DNA of 64,000 nt from Zopfochytrium polystomum (Eukaryota > Chytridiomycota > Chytridiomycetes > Chytridiales > Chytridiaceae): NCBI GenBank assembly GCA_025765615.1, contig JAIVFJ010000310.1, positions 1 through 64,000 on the forward strand, written 5' to 3'. Under the pieces are notes generated by a model that saw only the letters and a list, made by a program, of their open reading frames with translations, made no database searches and was not told where the DNA came from. The position numbers were made by a program, and so were the translations under genes. Below, piece by piece: positions 52,524-63,729 of the stretch (position 1 is the first letter of the stretch; every line of letters begins with the position of its first letter).

Positions 52524-53348
52524 GAGGGAGGGGGATGTCCTGCGGGCCGCGTAAAGGGGGGGTATGGGGTGGAGTGAGGCAGGGGGAGGAATTTCTACCG
52601 GTTAGAGAGGGTGGTAAAAGGGGTTGGAAAGGCGGCGACGAGAGGTATACCAAGAAATGCGCGGGAGCGAAGCGTGGGGAGATTGCGAAAGTGGGGTTCT
52701 AGCTCGTGGTATAGTGTCCGCCGTTGAGTGTTAGAACGCCGTCTGCCACGGAGGAAAGGGGTCGTAAGGATGCAGAGAGGAGTTGTTCGAAGAAAAAAAT
52801 GCCTTGACGTTGGAGAAGGGGGAGAAGGGGGAGGCAGAGGGACCACAGGATGGAGGAAATGGGATGGGCTCGAACGCGGAAAAGTGCAAGTGGGAAGATG
52901 TTATGGAGAATTGATTGGCAAAGAGAAGGGGAACAAGAGCGTTAGAAAAGCTGGTTTGGGAGAAGGGGAGAGGTACAGGGTCGGTGAAAAGGGGAGTGGC
53001 TTGACAGTATAAAAGTTGGAGACGTTGAAACAAAATATGAGTTATAGGACCAATAAGGGCAAGTGTCGGTTAGGCGTTGGTGAAGATCAGAGAACATGTC
53101 AGAGCAATATTCAGCGTAAAGATCGGGAATGTGATAGAGGAGGTGGTGATGGACGATAGTGGAGGGAAAGGAAGCACTGAGGCCCACAATCTTTTTGAAG
53201 GCCCGTCGGATGTGGGATGTTTCATTTAAAAGGAAGGTACGGGGGAGGTGCGCAGTCTTCCACAGGAACCGCAGACGGGGAAGGAGGACATTGCGGAAAA
53301 CGTATGCAGCGAGTTTGTCCCCTACAACCTTGCCCTGGAGGGTAGTGA

Positions 53349-54463
53349 TTATGTCGGAGATGGTGGTTGAGATTTGTCGGCGAGCGGCACTAGAGCGTCC
53401 ATCTGCTGTGAAAAGTTGCCAAGATGCCTGAAGGGGGAAGAAGGTGGTTGGATGGGAATGGGGGTGTCGCCCCATAAGATCTGCTGCGGAGTGTTATCGT
53501 CGGTGTTGGCGGCCGTGACAAAGATTTTGCGAGTATTTGATTCGATGTTGTTGTGCGACTGATATTCAAAAAGGATATCAGCTTGGCGCTGCAAATCTGC
53601 ATGGGAAGTGGCGATGGTTTTGGTGTCGTCGACCAAGGCAAAGCCAGTTACGGACACGGGGGGTGCTGCAGAAAGAAGGGCAGGGTGGATGGAACGGGGG
53701 AGTTCGACAGAAAAGGTGATGTCGAGTGTGTGCTGGTCCAGAGCGCATAGGACAGGGTCCCAAAAAATGCGCCAATCGAGAGGGCCTTCAAGCGAGCCTT
53801 GTTGTATCATGGTATCTATGGGAAAGGTGGGAGACGGGCCAAAAGCGGTTAGTACATATGATCGGAAGCGAGTTTGCGTATTTGCGCGCATGTGAATATA
53901 TGACTCTGGGAGGCGGATGCGGCGCCATGCACTAATCAGGCCAGCGACAGGAGCGCTGTCGAAGGCCTTCTTAATATCGTTCAGCAGGAGGAAAAGGGGG
54001 GAGGAGGTTGCATGAGAGAAATCTAAAGCGGAACGGACTAGGTGGAGAGGTGTGTCAGGTGAGGAACCAGGGAGGGCAGAGAAGTTGCGACCTTTCAGGA
54101 TGGAGGGGGAAGAGGAGAGAATGTGGGAAATGCGGCGGAGGCGAACACCCTGGACGACCTTGGCAGCCAACTCGCAGAGGCTGATGGGGCGGGAGATTTG
54201 TAAGATCGCCGCCCCACACGTCTTTTTTTGGAATGGGAAAGATAGCAGTGAGCGACCAGGAGGAGGGAATGTCGAGGAGCAAGAAGGATTGTTGGATCAA
54301 GGACGAAAAGAAGGCGACTGCGTCCGGACCAGCGAGGAGGAGCAGCTCGCGGGGAGAGTTGGGACGGCCCAGCCGCTTTGTTTTTAGCAAGAGAGGGTAA
54401 GGACGGAGCGGCATTCATCAAGGGAGGGTGGAAGCATGATATTGGCAAAGGTGTCGAGGGCAA
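53349..54463 (-). pseudogene. LINE B reverse transcriptase
   Basis: Main open frame 54170-53349: RNFSALPGSSPDTPLHLVRS, LFLLLNDIKKAFDSAPVAGL (motif A), TMIQQGSLEGPLDWRIFWDP (motif B), VTGFALVDDTKTIATSHADL (motif C). Palm and thumb residues after it (NIESNTRKIFVTAANTDDNT) are intact here, unlike LINE A. Upstream frames to 54463 carry the fingers part (KNKAAGPSQLSPRAAPPRWS) with breaks. Confidence 0.88.
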
Positions 54464-55015
54464 CGTAAGGGCGAGGAGTCATTTCGGCATGAAAGGGCGA
54501 GGTTGGGGGAAAAGGTTTGAAGAGTGCGGGGACGAAACCAATGCTCCACTTGTTGCGCGTAGAGCCGAGGGATGTCATCGGGGTTGTGTTCGATGTAAGG
54601 TCCATCTGGGCTGTCTGTGAGGATGTGGTCAATGTTGGAGTTGGTGCGTTTCCGGTTGAGGATATTATTGAGGACGGTGCGAAATTTGGCCGGAGGAGAA
54701 TAGGTCCTGTCGGCGGTCGATGGCTGTGGCAATATCTGCCCGTTTCAAGGAGGCAGCAGACGAGAGCTGGACGCGATAAATGGCTTTCCTTAAACGTTGC
54801 AGGAGGGGGAGGGTGTTGCTGCGGAAGTCGTCTGCTGACAGCTGGGCGTCGGAGAAAACGTGCATGTAGGAGGAGAAGAGCGTTGCGTTGTGCAGAGACC
54901 CCCCATTCCGGGGGAAGGTGGGAATGGAGGATAAAAAGGAGGTGTAGCGGTAGCGTACCATTGTGCATATGTTTCCATAGTTTTTCGATTTGCTTCCGAG
55001 CATGGATGAACGGGG

Positions 55016-55510
55016 TCAAGCGGGTGGTCGGCTTTTGTGCGGATGGTGGAGGATCCAGAGCGAGGGAGGAAACAGTGGCCAGCAGAGATGAGCAGTTCGT
55101 GGGAAGGACAATGAGAGGTGGTCCAGGGCTTGGATGTATTGGAAAGTGCGGGTGATGGAGGGATATTCGAAAGGAAGGGAAGGTTGAGCAAGGAAATCGC
55201 GTTCTGCTGGTGTAAGACTTGCATCAAGCTCTTGTAGTTCTGTCTTCAGGAGGGGAAGGGCGTTAGCAATGGATTGTGCAAAATCCACTTTCTGGGCATC
55301 TGAGGCATCGTTCGGGCGGAGGATGCGACGGCGGAGGGGATTAAAAGAAAAGGTGGTGTAAGGGCAGATAGCAAGAGTGACGCAAGCCTCAGTCATCCAG
55401 TCGAGGATGGAGATACATTTGGCGGTAAAGTTACGTCCGACGTTCCAAGTTGCAAAACGAGGTGGGGGTGGTGCCGGAGGTGGGCCAGGGGGCGGAGGGG
55501 ATGGAGTCAT
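55016..55510 (-). pseudogene. LINE B ORF2 N-terminus, endonuclease mostly deleted
   Basis: From ATG 55510: a Pro-rich opening then RFATWNVGRNFTAKCISILD, the first strand of an AP-type endonuclease. It then jumps at once to linker sequence (PYTTFSFNPLRRRILRPNDA) without the catalytic Glu, Asp and His blocks. The copy therefore lacks a working endonuclease. Confidence 0.7.
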
Positions 55511-55616
55511 TTATTCGTCGTAATCAGAAGAGAAGAGAAGCCAATATATGTGGGTTTTTTTTTTTTTTTTTTTTTTTTTTTTGAAGGAAGGAAACTAGCG
55601 ATACTAAAGGTGTAAC

Positions 55617-57269
55617 TTAGCGGCGGGCGCCCCCACGGGCGTGTGTGGTGGAGGTGTGTGAGTTTCTGGGAGTAATAATGTTGCTAGCCACGGATGAGTA
55701 AGTGGGTGAGGACATGTTGACGTCGCGGGTGGGGGATTGGACAGGGGTGGTGTCGCGAGAAGAGGACGAGAAGGTGACACCGCGTGCACGAAGGGCAATA
55801 TCTAAGGAGTGGTCCAGTGCGTGGGAAACGAGAGAGGACACCTCACTATGAAGACCATTTCGGATACCAGTGAGTGCGTTGTCAATTTGGGTTTGGAGGA
55901 CGGCGTGTAAGTTGTCGCTACAGTCTTCCAAGGAGGTGAGACGGTCGCTAATGGTTGAGATACTCTCAGTGTTGCTGGCGACGTTGCGGTGAAGAAGTTC
56001 CAGAGCTGTAAGGTGCTCACGATTGGCGTTTTGTTGCTCTGCTGCAAAGGTAGCGGTGGTGGCATCGAGCTGCTGTTTCTGCTGTGCGGTGGACTGAGCG
56101 ATCAGCGAGCGTATATCCTTCATGAACTGGGTCATCTCGAGCCGGTCTGCTTGATGGGGGGGGGGACGCCAGGGATGGGGTCGGTTTTGAGGAGGAAGCG
56201 GGATTAGAGGGGGCTGAGGGGGGCTCCGGAAGCGGGGAGGAGACTTTGGGGGCTTGGCGATTAGGCTGGCGAGCAAGCAGGGGGCAAACAGCTGTACTGT
56301 GGGCTGTAGCGCCACAGCGCTGGCAACAGATGAAGGGGGCTTTTTCCGCTGTTTGATAAGGTCGGAGTGCGGTGGGGCGGCCGTTTACAAGGATTGAATC
56401 GCCCAAAGAAAGTAGATCGTTGCGAGAAGGAAAGATAAGGAATGCTTTGTTTGAGCGGCCGGCGGAGTTGGTGGCGGAGTTGTAAAAGCCAGGAGTTCGG
56501 ACTAGGGTGCAGCCGAGATTGGACACGAAAGGGGCCAGGTCGTGGGCGGTCAAGGAACGAGGCAGGTTGAACAGCACACCGGTGCGGAAGGACTCGTCAG
56601 CCACGCGTTCGACACGTTGGTGTTGGGTTTCGAGGGGTCGTAGGCTTACACCAGCACCTTCGACAAAAGCGAAGGGGGGAGGGTCAGTCGGTGGGTTCTG
56701 GAAAAGTACAAAGGCGCAGGATGTAGCAGAGCTGCGTTGGTGCGTGAAAGCGATGTCCAGGATCGTGCCACAAGGAATTCAGCAGCCGACGGAGCGCGAT
56801 GGATATAGGGCCTTTGTGTGAAGCAAAATCAGGGCGCAAGGACACCAGGCGCTAGATAGGTGACCAGGATAATGTTGGTGAAGTCGCGATTGGCGAGGTG
56901 CAACGTAGGCTCAAAACGAGGGACACCACGAGGGGAACGATTGTAGAAAACCGTGTATGTGGAGAAGGCAGCGCGGATTGCGGTGAGGCGGTCGTCGGTG
57001 GGCTCGGCGGCGAGGGAGAGCGTAACGTGGGGGGGGTTCGTGGATTTGGAGATGGGGCGAAGTAGATCGATCGAATTGTCCGTACAGATTTGGGCAATCG
57101 CGTCGAGCGTAGGTTGCCAGTTATCGTCAGGAGGAGGAGGAACCTGAGATCTGAAGTTGATAATGAGCAGAGGGTGTGGTGATGGAAAGGTCGGGCATCT
57201 GCGGTGCTGGGACAGTGGCGCAGGCGATCGGCGGTTCGTGTGGAGGGAAGCGGAGTGCCAAGTCAGCAC
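55617..57269 (-). pseudogene. LINE B ORF1 (RNA-binding, CCHC and coiled coil)
   Basis: Three overlapping frames. 57269-56829 (PPDDNWQPTLDAIAQICTDN). 56604-56017, with RTGVLFNLPRSLTAHDLAPF resembling an RRM-like fold and one CCHC knuckle CCQRCGATAHSTAVC. Then 56315-55617 with a coiled coil (LIAQSTAQQKQQLDATTATF, ALELLHRNVASNTESISTIS) and a Ser/Thr-rich basic end. This is the architecture of a LINE ORF1 nucleic-acid chaperone, broken by frameshifts. Confidence 0.75.
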
Positions 57270-57612
57270 CGGGAAACAAGCACCATTTTCCCAATTTCGT
57301 GAAGGTCGTTGAAAAATGGATTTGTTGTACTGTGACAGGACAAAATTGGCCCAAAATTAATTAATCATGCGGGATCACCTTCCCAACATCTCAATCGCTT
57401 CAGGTCAATCTCACTGAAAAACGTGCTTGTTTTGTAACGCCTCTCGGTATTCTTTTTTCGCAAAAGGGATAGCGAAGCCCGTTCCCGTTGGCAGCGGTCC
57501 GTCCAACGCGGCGATCAGCAATGTCGACGGTTTGTTTTCCGCGTCGACGTTTGAGGGTCTTCGAAAAACCCTATCCACCGGTGATGACGATGGCAGCATA
57601 ATCAAATCAGCC

Positions 57613-60310
57613 ATGAAGGCAGAGTCGTCGGCTCCGCAGGAAGAAACGTTGGATCAAAAAGTGGAGGCGGTCGATGGGGGCAATTCATCGTCGATCGCTG
57701 TGCTGAGTCGAGCGACCCTCGTGCCCACCACGGAGACGCCCCCAACAACATCTTCTGCCACAGATCAATCAAGCTCATCGCGTAACAGCGGCGCCCTCCG
57801 CGATTCGCAGCGTGTCACTTCAATCAATGGATCAAGGCGCACTTCCATCCCCACCGGATCCGGCCACCGCGTCTCGATCGCCCAACTCCTCGCGACAAAC
57901 ACACCAGGGACAGCACCTGTTATCCACGTGTACCCCCGCAAGTCCATCGTCAGTGGGTCGAACCCGCAGCTCAACGAATCTCAGGATCGGCAGCCGGTGG
58001 AGGTGGTTCCGCGTCGTCGAACGATCGGCGGCCGACCCGAGCGTGGCGAGTCCGGAAAGGACAGTCGTCGCGAAACGATCGCGTCGCGAGGACCGAGTGT
58101 GAGAAGCAGAGGCTCCAAGCGCGTGTCGATCATCGATCCGGAAGACGCTGGTGGAAAGTCGCTTGTGGTAGGGGGTATGCATAAGAGTAAGAGCTCGTGG
58201 AGCGTCAAAGGACAAAAGGGTCTCCGATCTGGAATGATTCAGAGCCGCAGCATGGGTTGCATACGCGAGCCTTCCAGGGCTAAACACAGATCCAACGAGG
58301 AGGTGAAAGAAGAGGACAACGCGGAGTGGGATCTCGGTGACACCAAAGGTGAAAAGCAGGAAACTGTGCCCAGCTTGCGACAGAAAGAGTTGATCTATGA
58401 ACAAAGACCTGGTGAATTACCGGGGGAACGGGAGTCTGAGGTCGGCGAGGAGCGAATATCCAAAATTGGCAGCCTACCTGAACCCAACTCGAGAGAGAAT
58501 CAGGACTACTATGATTATCTCATGCTAGCTCAGAGGCATGCAAGCTCCAACTTCATCCACAAGATTGGCTCAAATGAGATCGTATATCCCGAGTCAGGGC
58601 ATCACAGTCAAAATCATTGGGCCGTTTCTGCTGGGCGACAAGATCGGCAGAGGAGCTTTCGGGAAAGTAAAGGAAGGCTTATGCACTGAAACACTCCAAC
58701 GGGTTGCTGTGAAGATTATCAACAAAAAAAGGCTAAGGAAAGTTCCGAATGGAATAGAAAATGCGTTGAGGTAAGCCTGCCGAAAATCCATAAAGAACTG
58801 AAACAAAATTGAAGAGAGATAACCATGCTTCGGCGCCTCAAACACAAGAACGTCGTGACGCTCATCGATATCTACTGCAAAGTAGAGGACGACGAAGGCA
58901 GCGTTGGCATTTTCAACTGGTTCTCCAATATAGAAGAGGATGCGATTCTGTGGACCTACGACGACGGAACTGAGGTTCAAAAGAAAGTCGTGATTCTCAA
59001 GTGGTACTTGGTCTTTGAGTACTGTCCTTGCTCACTGCAGACGCTACTTGAACAGTCAGAGGGGAAGAAGCTCCCGCCAGCCACCGCGCACAAGTAAGAA
59101 ACGCGGGAGGCCCGTCCGTTGCGGTTACTGACAAGCTTTGAAAAGATTCTTTGTTCAATTGGTTGAAGGCCTCGAATACCTCCATTCGCAAAGCATCATT
59201 CGCACGTATTGTCGAGTGCTTGTTTATTTTGTTTGTTAACAAGATTTCAACTTTTGTGGACAGACCGCGACATAAAGCCTGGAAATATGCTCATCACAGC
59301 CGACGGGATGTTGAAAATTACGGACTTCGGTGTTGCTGAGGTGAGGAGAGGTATATCCCATTAATTAGCACCTTACACTTTCGCCCGAAGCAATTCTCAC
59401 CATACGAGCCGGGCGAAATTAAGTGTCAAGTTTTCTCAGGTACACATCAATTTCTTTCTCCAGAGGTGGCCGACGGTTCGACGGAGTTCGACGGTGCGAA
59501 AGGTTCGTAAACCCATCTGTAAACCATAGACCTGAGGCATACTATCCAAACTAAGCTGATTTCAGTTGACATTTGGGCGGCGGGCGTCACTTTGTAGGTG
59601 TCAGGATAAGCGAATGCACTGCCGGCGGTGTTAACAATGAAACAGATACAATATGCTTACCGGACGCCTTCCGTTTGAGCTCCCGGACGACGGAAATCTC
59701 CTTGTGCTATACGAAAGAATAGCTTCGGCGTTATTCGATATGCCAGCAGATTTCAGCGAGGATTTGAAGGATCTGATGAAGGGTAACTAAACGACTGTCA
59801 GCTACTCTTGCATTGATGCAACTTTTCTGCAGGGATTCTCACAAAGGACCCCATTCAACGAGCAAGCCTGGCACAGATTCAAATGCACGCCTGGACGACA
59901 ACCTTATTTGTCGAAAATCAAAGACCACATCCGCCAATCTTGTCGTACCCGATCATGGACGCAAAAGAGGCTGAAGGGGTTGAGGCAAATGACGGGAACG
60001 TTCCGCACGAGTCTTCGCCACCAAGGGACCCAACCTTCGAAGGAAGCTGTGACCAGATCATTCCATGCGAAACAACAATGATTCCTTACATGGAGGAGCT
60101 TCACGCAGACGAGCTTCGTGCGGAGCTCGAATCGCGTGGGCGGTTTTCAGATATGTATGGCGAAGAAGACGGTGAGTAACTTTTTTTTGCAATTACCATG
60201 CTTAACTCCAAGCAGAGTTGCCAGTCGACGGAAAAGCACCGACAAGGAGACGCTCATTTAAGAAGTTTTTCAAAAACTTATTCCGAAGGAGGAGTGATGA
60301 CCCGCAATAG
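57613..60310 (+). CDS. LKB1/STK11-like serine/threonine kinase (nine exons)
   Basis: Exons 57613-58770, 58815-59093, 59146-59201, 59264-59340, 59391-59502, 59566-59593, 59646-59782, 59833-60171 and 60216-60310 give ~760 aa. A Ser-rich disordered N-terminus (~330 aa) precedes the kinase: [132 protein letters not shown]. The KKxLRxxPNG and LRRLxHKNV wording is that of LKB1, the master kinase for AMPK-type kinases. The C-terminus is polybasic ([16 protein letters not shown]), suggesting membrane binding. A one-to-two-base break lies near 58575, just before the kinase domain. The open frame extends upstream of the first ATG to 57427, so an exon may have been displaced by LINE B. One intron appears to be GC-AG. 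Confidence 0.85.
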
Positions 60311-60494
60311 TGTTGTTGCGGTCGGCTGTATTTACTCATTTTGGCAACTGTGACTGGGGCCTTCACATATTACAAAATGATCGAGTGATCAGAACTGAGA
60401 AATTCGGTCACGAAGGGAAAATAGGGTGCGCTTTCTACTCATCTTCGACAAAACAACTCTTTGCAACAGGGCATATTGTATTAAGGCAACGTAT

Positions 60495-61777
60495 TCAGCC
60501 GCTGCCAAGGATATCATCCAAAAACTTCAAATCGTCCTCTTCCCCGGCCTGCGGAGCAGGCTGTCGCAAGCTGCTCCTTGCAGCTGGACGAGTAAAGCCT
60601 GCGCGACTCGGGCCGGAGGGTTTTTGCCTCGGCGTAGGGTCGCTTGTCAAGAAGTCGTCGACTTCATTTGGTTCTGGCTTCTGCGGTTTTTTCGCAGATG
60701 TGCGGCTGTTCGTTGAAGAACTTGGTTGAGCTTGATCCGCAAGCGAGAACTTTTCGCCCAAGGCCTTGGCGTCCTTGGTCGATCTAGCAGGTGGCTGGGC
60801 GTAAACTGGCAAAGCTCGTTCTGAAGGTGCCGTAGAGATTAGTGGCGCGCTCTTTACGGTCGTCTTCGACTTATACGCTGGATTATAAGAGGATAATCTT
60901 GTTGATAGTGGGACAGATCGGAGAAGGAATCCGTCGTCCTGGCATCTGCATTCAGAAACAACCCTGCCTTCGCGTTCCCAAATGATCAGTTTTGCAACTT
61001 ACCGCATAAACCAACTCGTTTTCAGCGAGAGCAAATCTGTCCGACAGCGGAAGGGTTGCAAGGGCCTCGTCCAAACCGGCAAAATCGAGCGCCCACAGCT
61101 TCGACACGTCCTAGGAGGTCAACAGTCAGAAACCCCCACCTTGTTGAGCTTCGCACCCACCTCGCTCAAAAGATCTGCCTGAAGGGATGCCTTTGAATCT
61201 AATGTCCAATCCTGTTCTCCTTTGAACCGAAAATAAGACGACGGGTCTACGATCAATTCACGCTCGGCATCTCGGATGAGAGCAATGAGATTCCGTGTTT
61301 CTCGGTCCGCTCGCTTGGAATCATCTGCGTATCGCTTCGTCAGGGCCTTTTTCAGTTCGAACAGATTGCGCCTCCCTTACTTTCAGCCATCGTAGCGCTG
61401 TCGGAAACGGTCGCATCGTTGTCGTCGATTTTCTCGTCGACGAACCTGAAGGCGTTGCTTTCTAACTTTCGGCGTCCGAACCGCCGCGTCTCGCTGTCGG
61501 AGCCTGAATCGTGATCCAAATCGTTGTCGTGGGTCGCTGTTGAGTCCACACTCGAAGTCGAAGATGGTGTGTTCTTTGCCCCTTCGCTTTGATGGCGTGC
61601 CTTCCAGCGTCGGGACGCTTTGGCGCGATGTGGATCGAACTTCATCCGGTCTTGAACGAATGGAGTCCGTGCCCCCGCGCTGGGTTTGTTCCCGCGGTGT
61701 CGTCGGAAGGTGAGTGTCCTGACACGGTCGAGTGATCGGCAGAGCCAAGAAGGATTCGACAAGAGCAAATCTGACAT
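60495..61777 (-). CDS. Uncharacterised protein, multi-exon
   Basis: The N-terminal exon from ATG 61777 (or 61645, MKFDPHRAKASRRWKARHQS) carries a Ser/Asp-rich stretch and SNAFRFVDEKIDDND. Middle exons near 61365-61160 and 61120-61000 read LKKALTKRYADDSKRADRET, LIALIRDAERELIVDPSSYF and SKLWALDFAGLDEALATLPL. The C-terminal exon 60812-60495 is disordered and ends EEDDLKFLDDILGSG. Introns use GTAAGG, GTGGGT and GTAAGT donors. It shares a very short divergent upstream region with the cystathionine beta-synthase. I do not recognise the family; predominantly helical and soluble. Confidence 0.55.
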
Positions 61778-61821
61778 CTCTTTCCTCTCGTTTGAATCAC
61801 CCCTGACCTCGACACCCAGCC
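61778..61821. promoter_or_regulatory. 44-bp divergent intergenic gap
   Basis: Only 44 bp separate the AT. Confidence 0.4.
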
Positions 61822-63729
61822 ATGGCCCAACCCAACCTGAACTTCGGTATTCCCTTCTCCTACCCGAGAACCTCTTCCGACCTCGTAACCAGTTTCATGT
61901 CCAACTGCAGATCGCTGCAAGATCCTGGACACGATCCTCGACCACATTGGAGGAACTCCCCTCGTTCGTATCAACCGGATCGCAAAATCCGAAGGTCTGC
62001 AGTGCGAGCTGGGTAAGCTACGTGTGCTTCCGTACAATGCGTCGTTTCGTGCCTCACCATTCCGCTCCTCGAAGTTGCGAAATGTGAGTTCTTCAACGCC
62101 GGGGGCTCCGTCAAGGACCGCATTGGCAAGAGAATGATCGAAGCCGCCGAGAAGGATGGCACGCTCAAGCCTGGGCACACGATCATCGAGCCTACCTCCG
62201 GAAACACGGGTATCGGTCTCGCCCTCGCTGCTGCCGTCAAGGGATACCGCGCGATCATCACTCTGCCGGAAAAGATGTCGCAGGAGAAGGTCGACGTCCT
62301 CAAGGGCCTCGGCGCCGAGATCATCCGGACGCCGACCGAGGCGGCGTGGGACTCTCCGGACTCGCACATTGGCGTTGCGAAGAGGCTCAACCAGGAGATT
62401 CCAAACTCGTGGATTCCGGACCAGTACTCCAACATCAACAACCCATTGGCGCACTACGAAGGTAATTGTCAGAGAGTATCCTGGCCAGATCGTTCCAAAA
62501 CTGATCAGATCGCATATCTCAACAACATAGGCACTGCCGAGGAGATCCTCGCCCAGTGCGGCGGGAAGATCGACATGTTCGTCGCATCGGCGGGTACGGG
62601 CGGCACGATCGCCGGCGTCGCCAAAAAGATCAAGGAGCGCTGCCCGGAATGCATCATCGTCGGCGTCGACCCGCACGGCTCCATCCTGGCTCTTCCCGAA
62701 GCTTTGAACAGCGAAGGGATCCACTCGTACAAGGTCGAGGGAATCGGTTACGACTTTGTGCCGGCTGTTTTGGACCGCAGCCACGTCGACGAGTGGGTGA
62801 AGACCTACGACAAGGAGTCGTTCGTGATGGCCAGGCGGCTCATTCGCGAGGAGGGTTTGCTGTGCGGTGGATCCTGCGGTGCTACTATGGCTGCTGCGGT
62901 CAAGGTTGCAAAGCGGCTCGGTCCGGGCAAGCGTTGCGTGGTTCTGCTCGCTGACTCTGTTCGGAACTACATGACCAAATTTTTGAAGTAAGCTGATGTT
63001 CTTGACTGTTCGAGTTTACCGATACTCAATCGCACGGACTCCCCAGCGACGAGTGGATGAAAGTCAGCGGCTTCACCGACGAAGAGACCAAGAAGGAGGC
63101 GGAGGAGAAGAAACTTCAATGGAAGGGCGCGACCATCAAGGTAGGCTTTTGTTCGCGCACAGTGTGTCCAGCAAACTAACTTCACGATTTTCTCAGGATC
63201 TGAACCTCCCAGCTGCCGTTTCTGTTCCTCAAACGGTAATTGTGTTGAAGGAATTTGCACCCGCTGATGATTATTTCTCCCCAGACTCCAGTCCGTGACG
63301 CGATCAAGATCATGCAAGAAAAGGGCTTCGACCAGCTTCCCGTAACAGCTACCACATCTGCCAAGCTTGTTGGAATCATTGGTTTGGGTACGATCTTGTT
63401 TTTGTGTGTGTGTGTTTCTTGAGTGAGAAACGCGGAGAGCACAACCGCTTACGTTCGTTTCCTCCCAATCACCGTTAGGCGACGCCCTCTCCAAAGTCGC
63501 AAGCGGCCGCGCAACCCTTTCAGACCCTGTCACACAGGGCATGATCAAGTTCAGCAAAGCCCACACCTTCAAGGAAGTGACCGCGGCAACGCCGCTCGAG
63601 TCCCTCGATGGTTTCTTTGATCGCAACGCGTTTGCGATCGTCACCGAGCGTGGCGCTGCTGGCGAACACATTGTGAAGAACGTTGTCACGAAGGTGGATT
63701 TGTTGGGCTTCCTTGTAAAACTGCAGTGA
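61822..63729 (+). CDS. CYS4: Cystathionine beta-synthase (eight exons)
   Basis: Exons 61822-61846, 61911-62012, 62075-62461, 62531-62987, 63047-63140, 63197-63235, 63285-63387 and 63479-63729 join without a break to 485 aa. PLP enzyme condensing serine and homocysteine to cystathionine in the cytosol (transsulfuration). Evidence: [12 protein letters not shown], the Schiff-base lysine in [12 protein letters not shown], the phosphate loop [91 protein letters not shown] and [13 protein letters not shown]-terminal pair of CBS (Bateman) repeats follows ([15 protein letters not shown], then [17 protein letters not shown]). The short N-terminus lacks the heme-binding segment of animal enzymes, as in yeast. 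The fourth exon is preceded by a 69-nt intron that is open in frame. Confidence 0.95.

Larger units (their letters stand above)
50544..57300 (-). mobile_element. LINE B (non-LTR retrotransposon with ORF1, ORF2 and RNase H)
   Basis: Minus-strand element, the longest here. Its A-tail is the T23 run at 50544-50566, followed in plus-strand reading by the same ATT..TCC-hairpin-GGAAGAG layout as LINE A. From right: ORF1 (57270-55617), an internal A28 tract (T on the plus strand, 55555-55582), ORF2 with an endonuclease remnant (from ATG 55510), RT (~54460-53350), RNase H (~52520-51900), and a C-terminal CCHC-like motif (CDICGRHHNNQC, ~51090). It is a diverged relative of LINE A (same RT and RNase H wording). 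The 5' boundary is approximate and no target duplication was identified. Many frame breaks. Confidence 0.9.
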
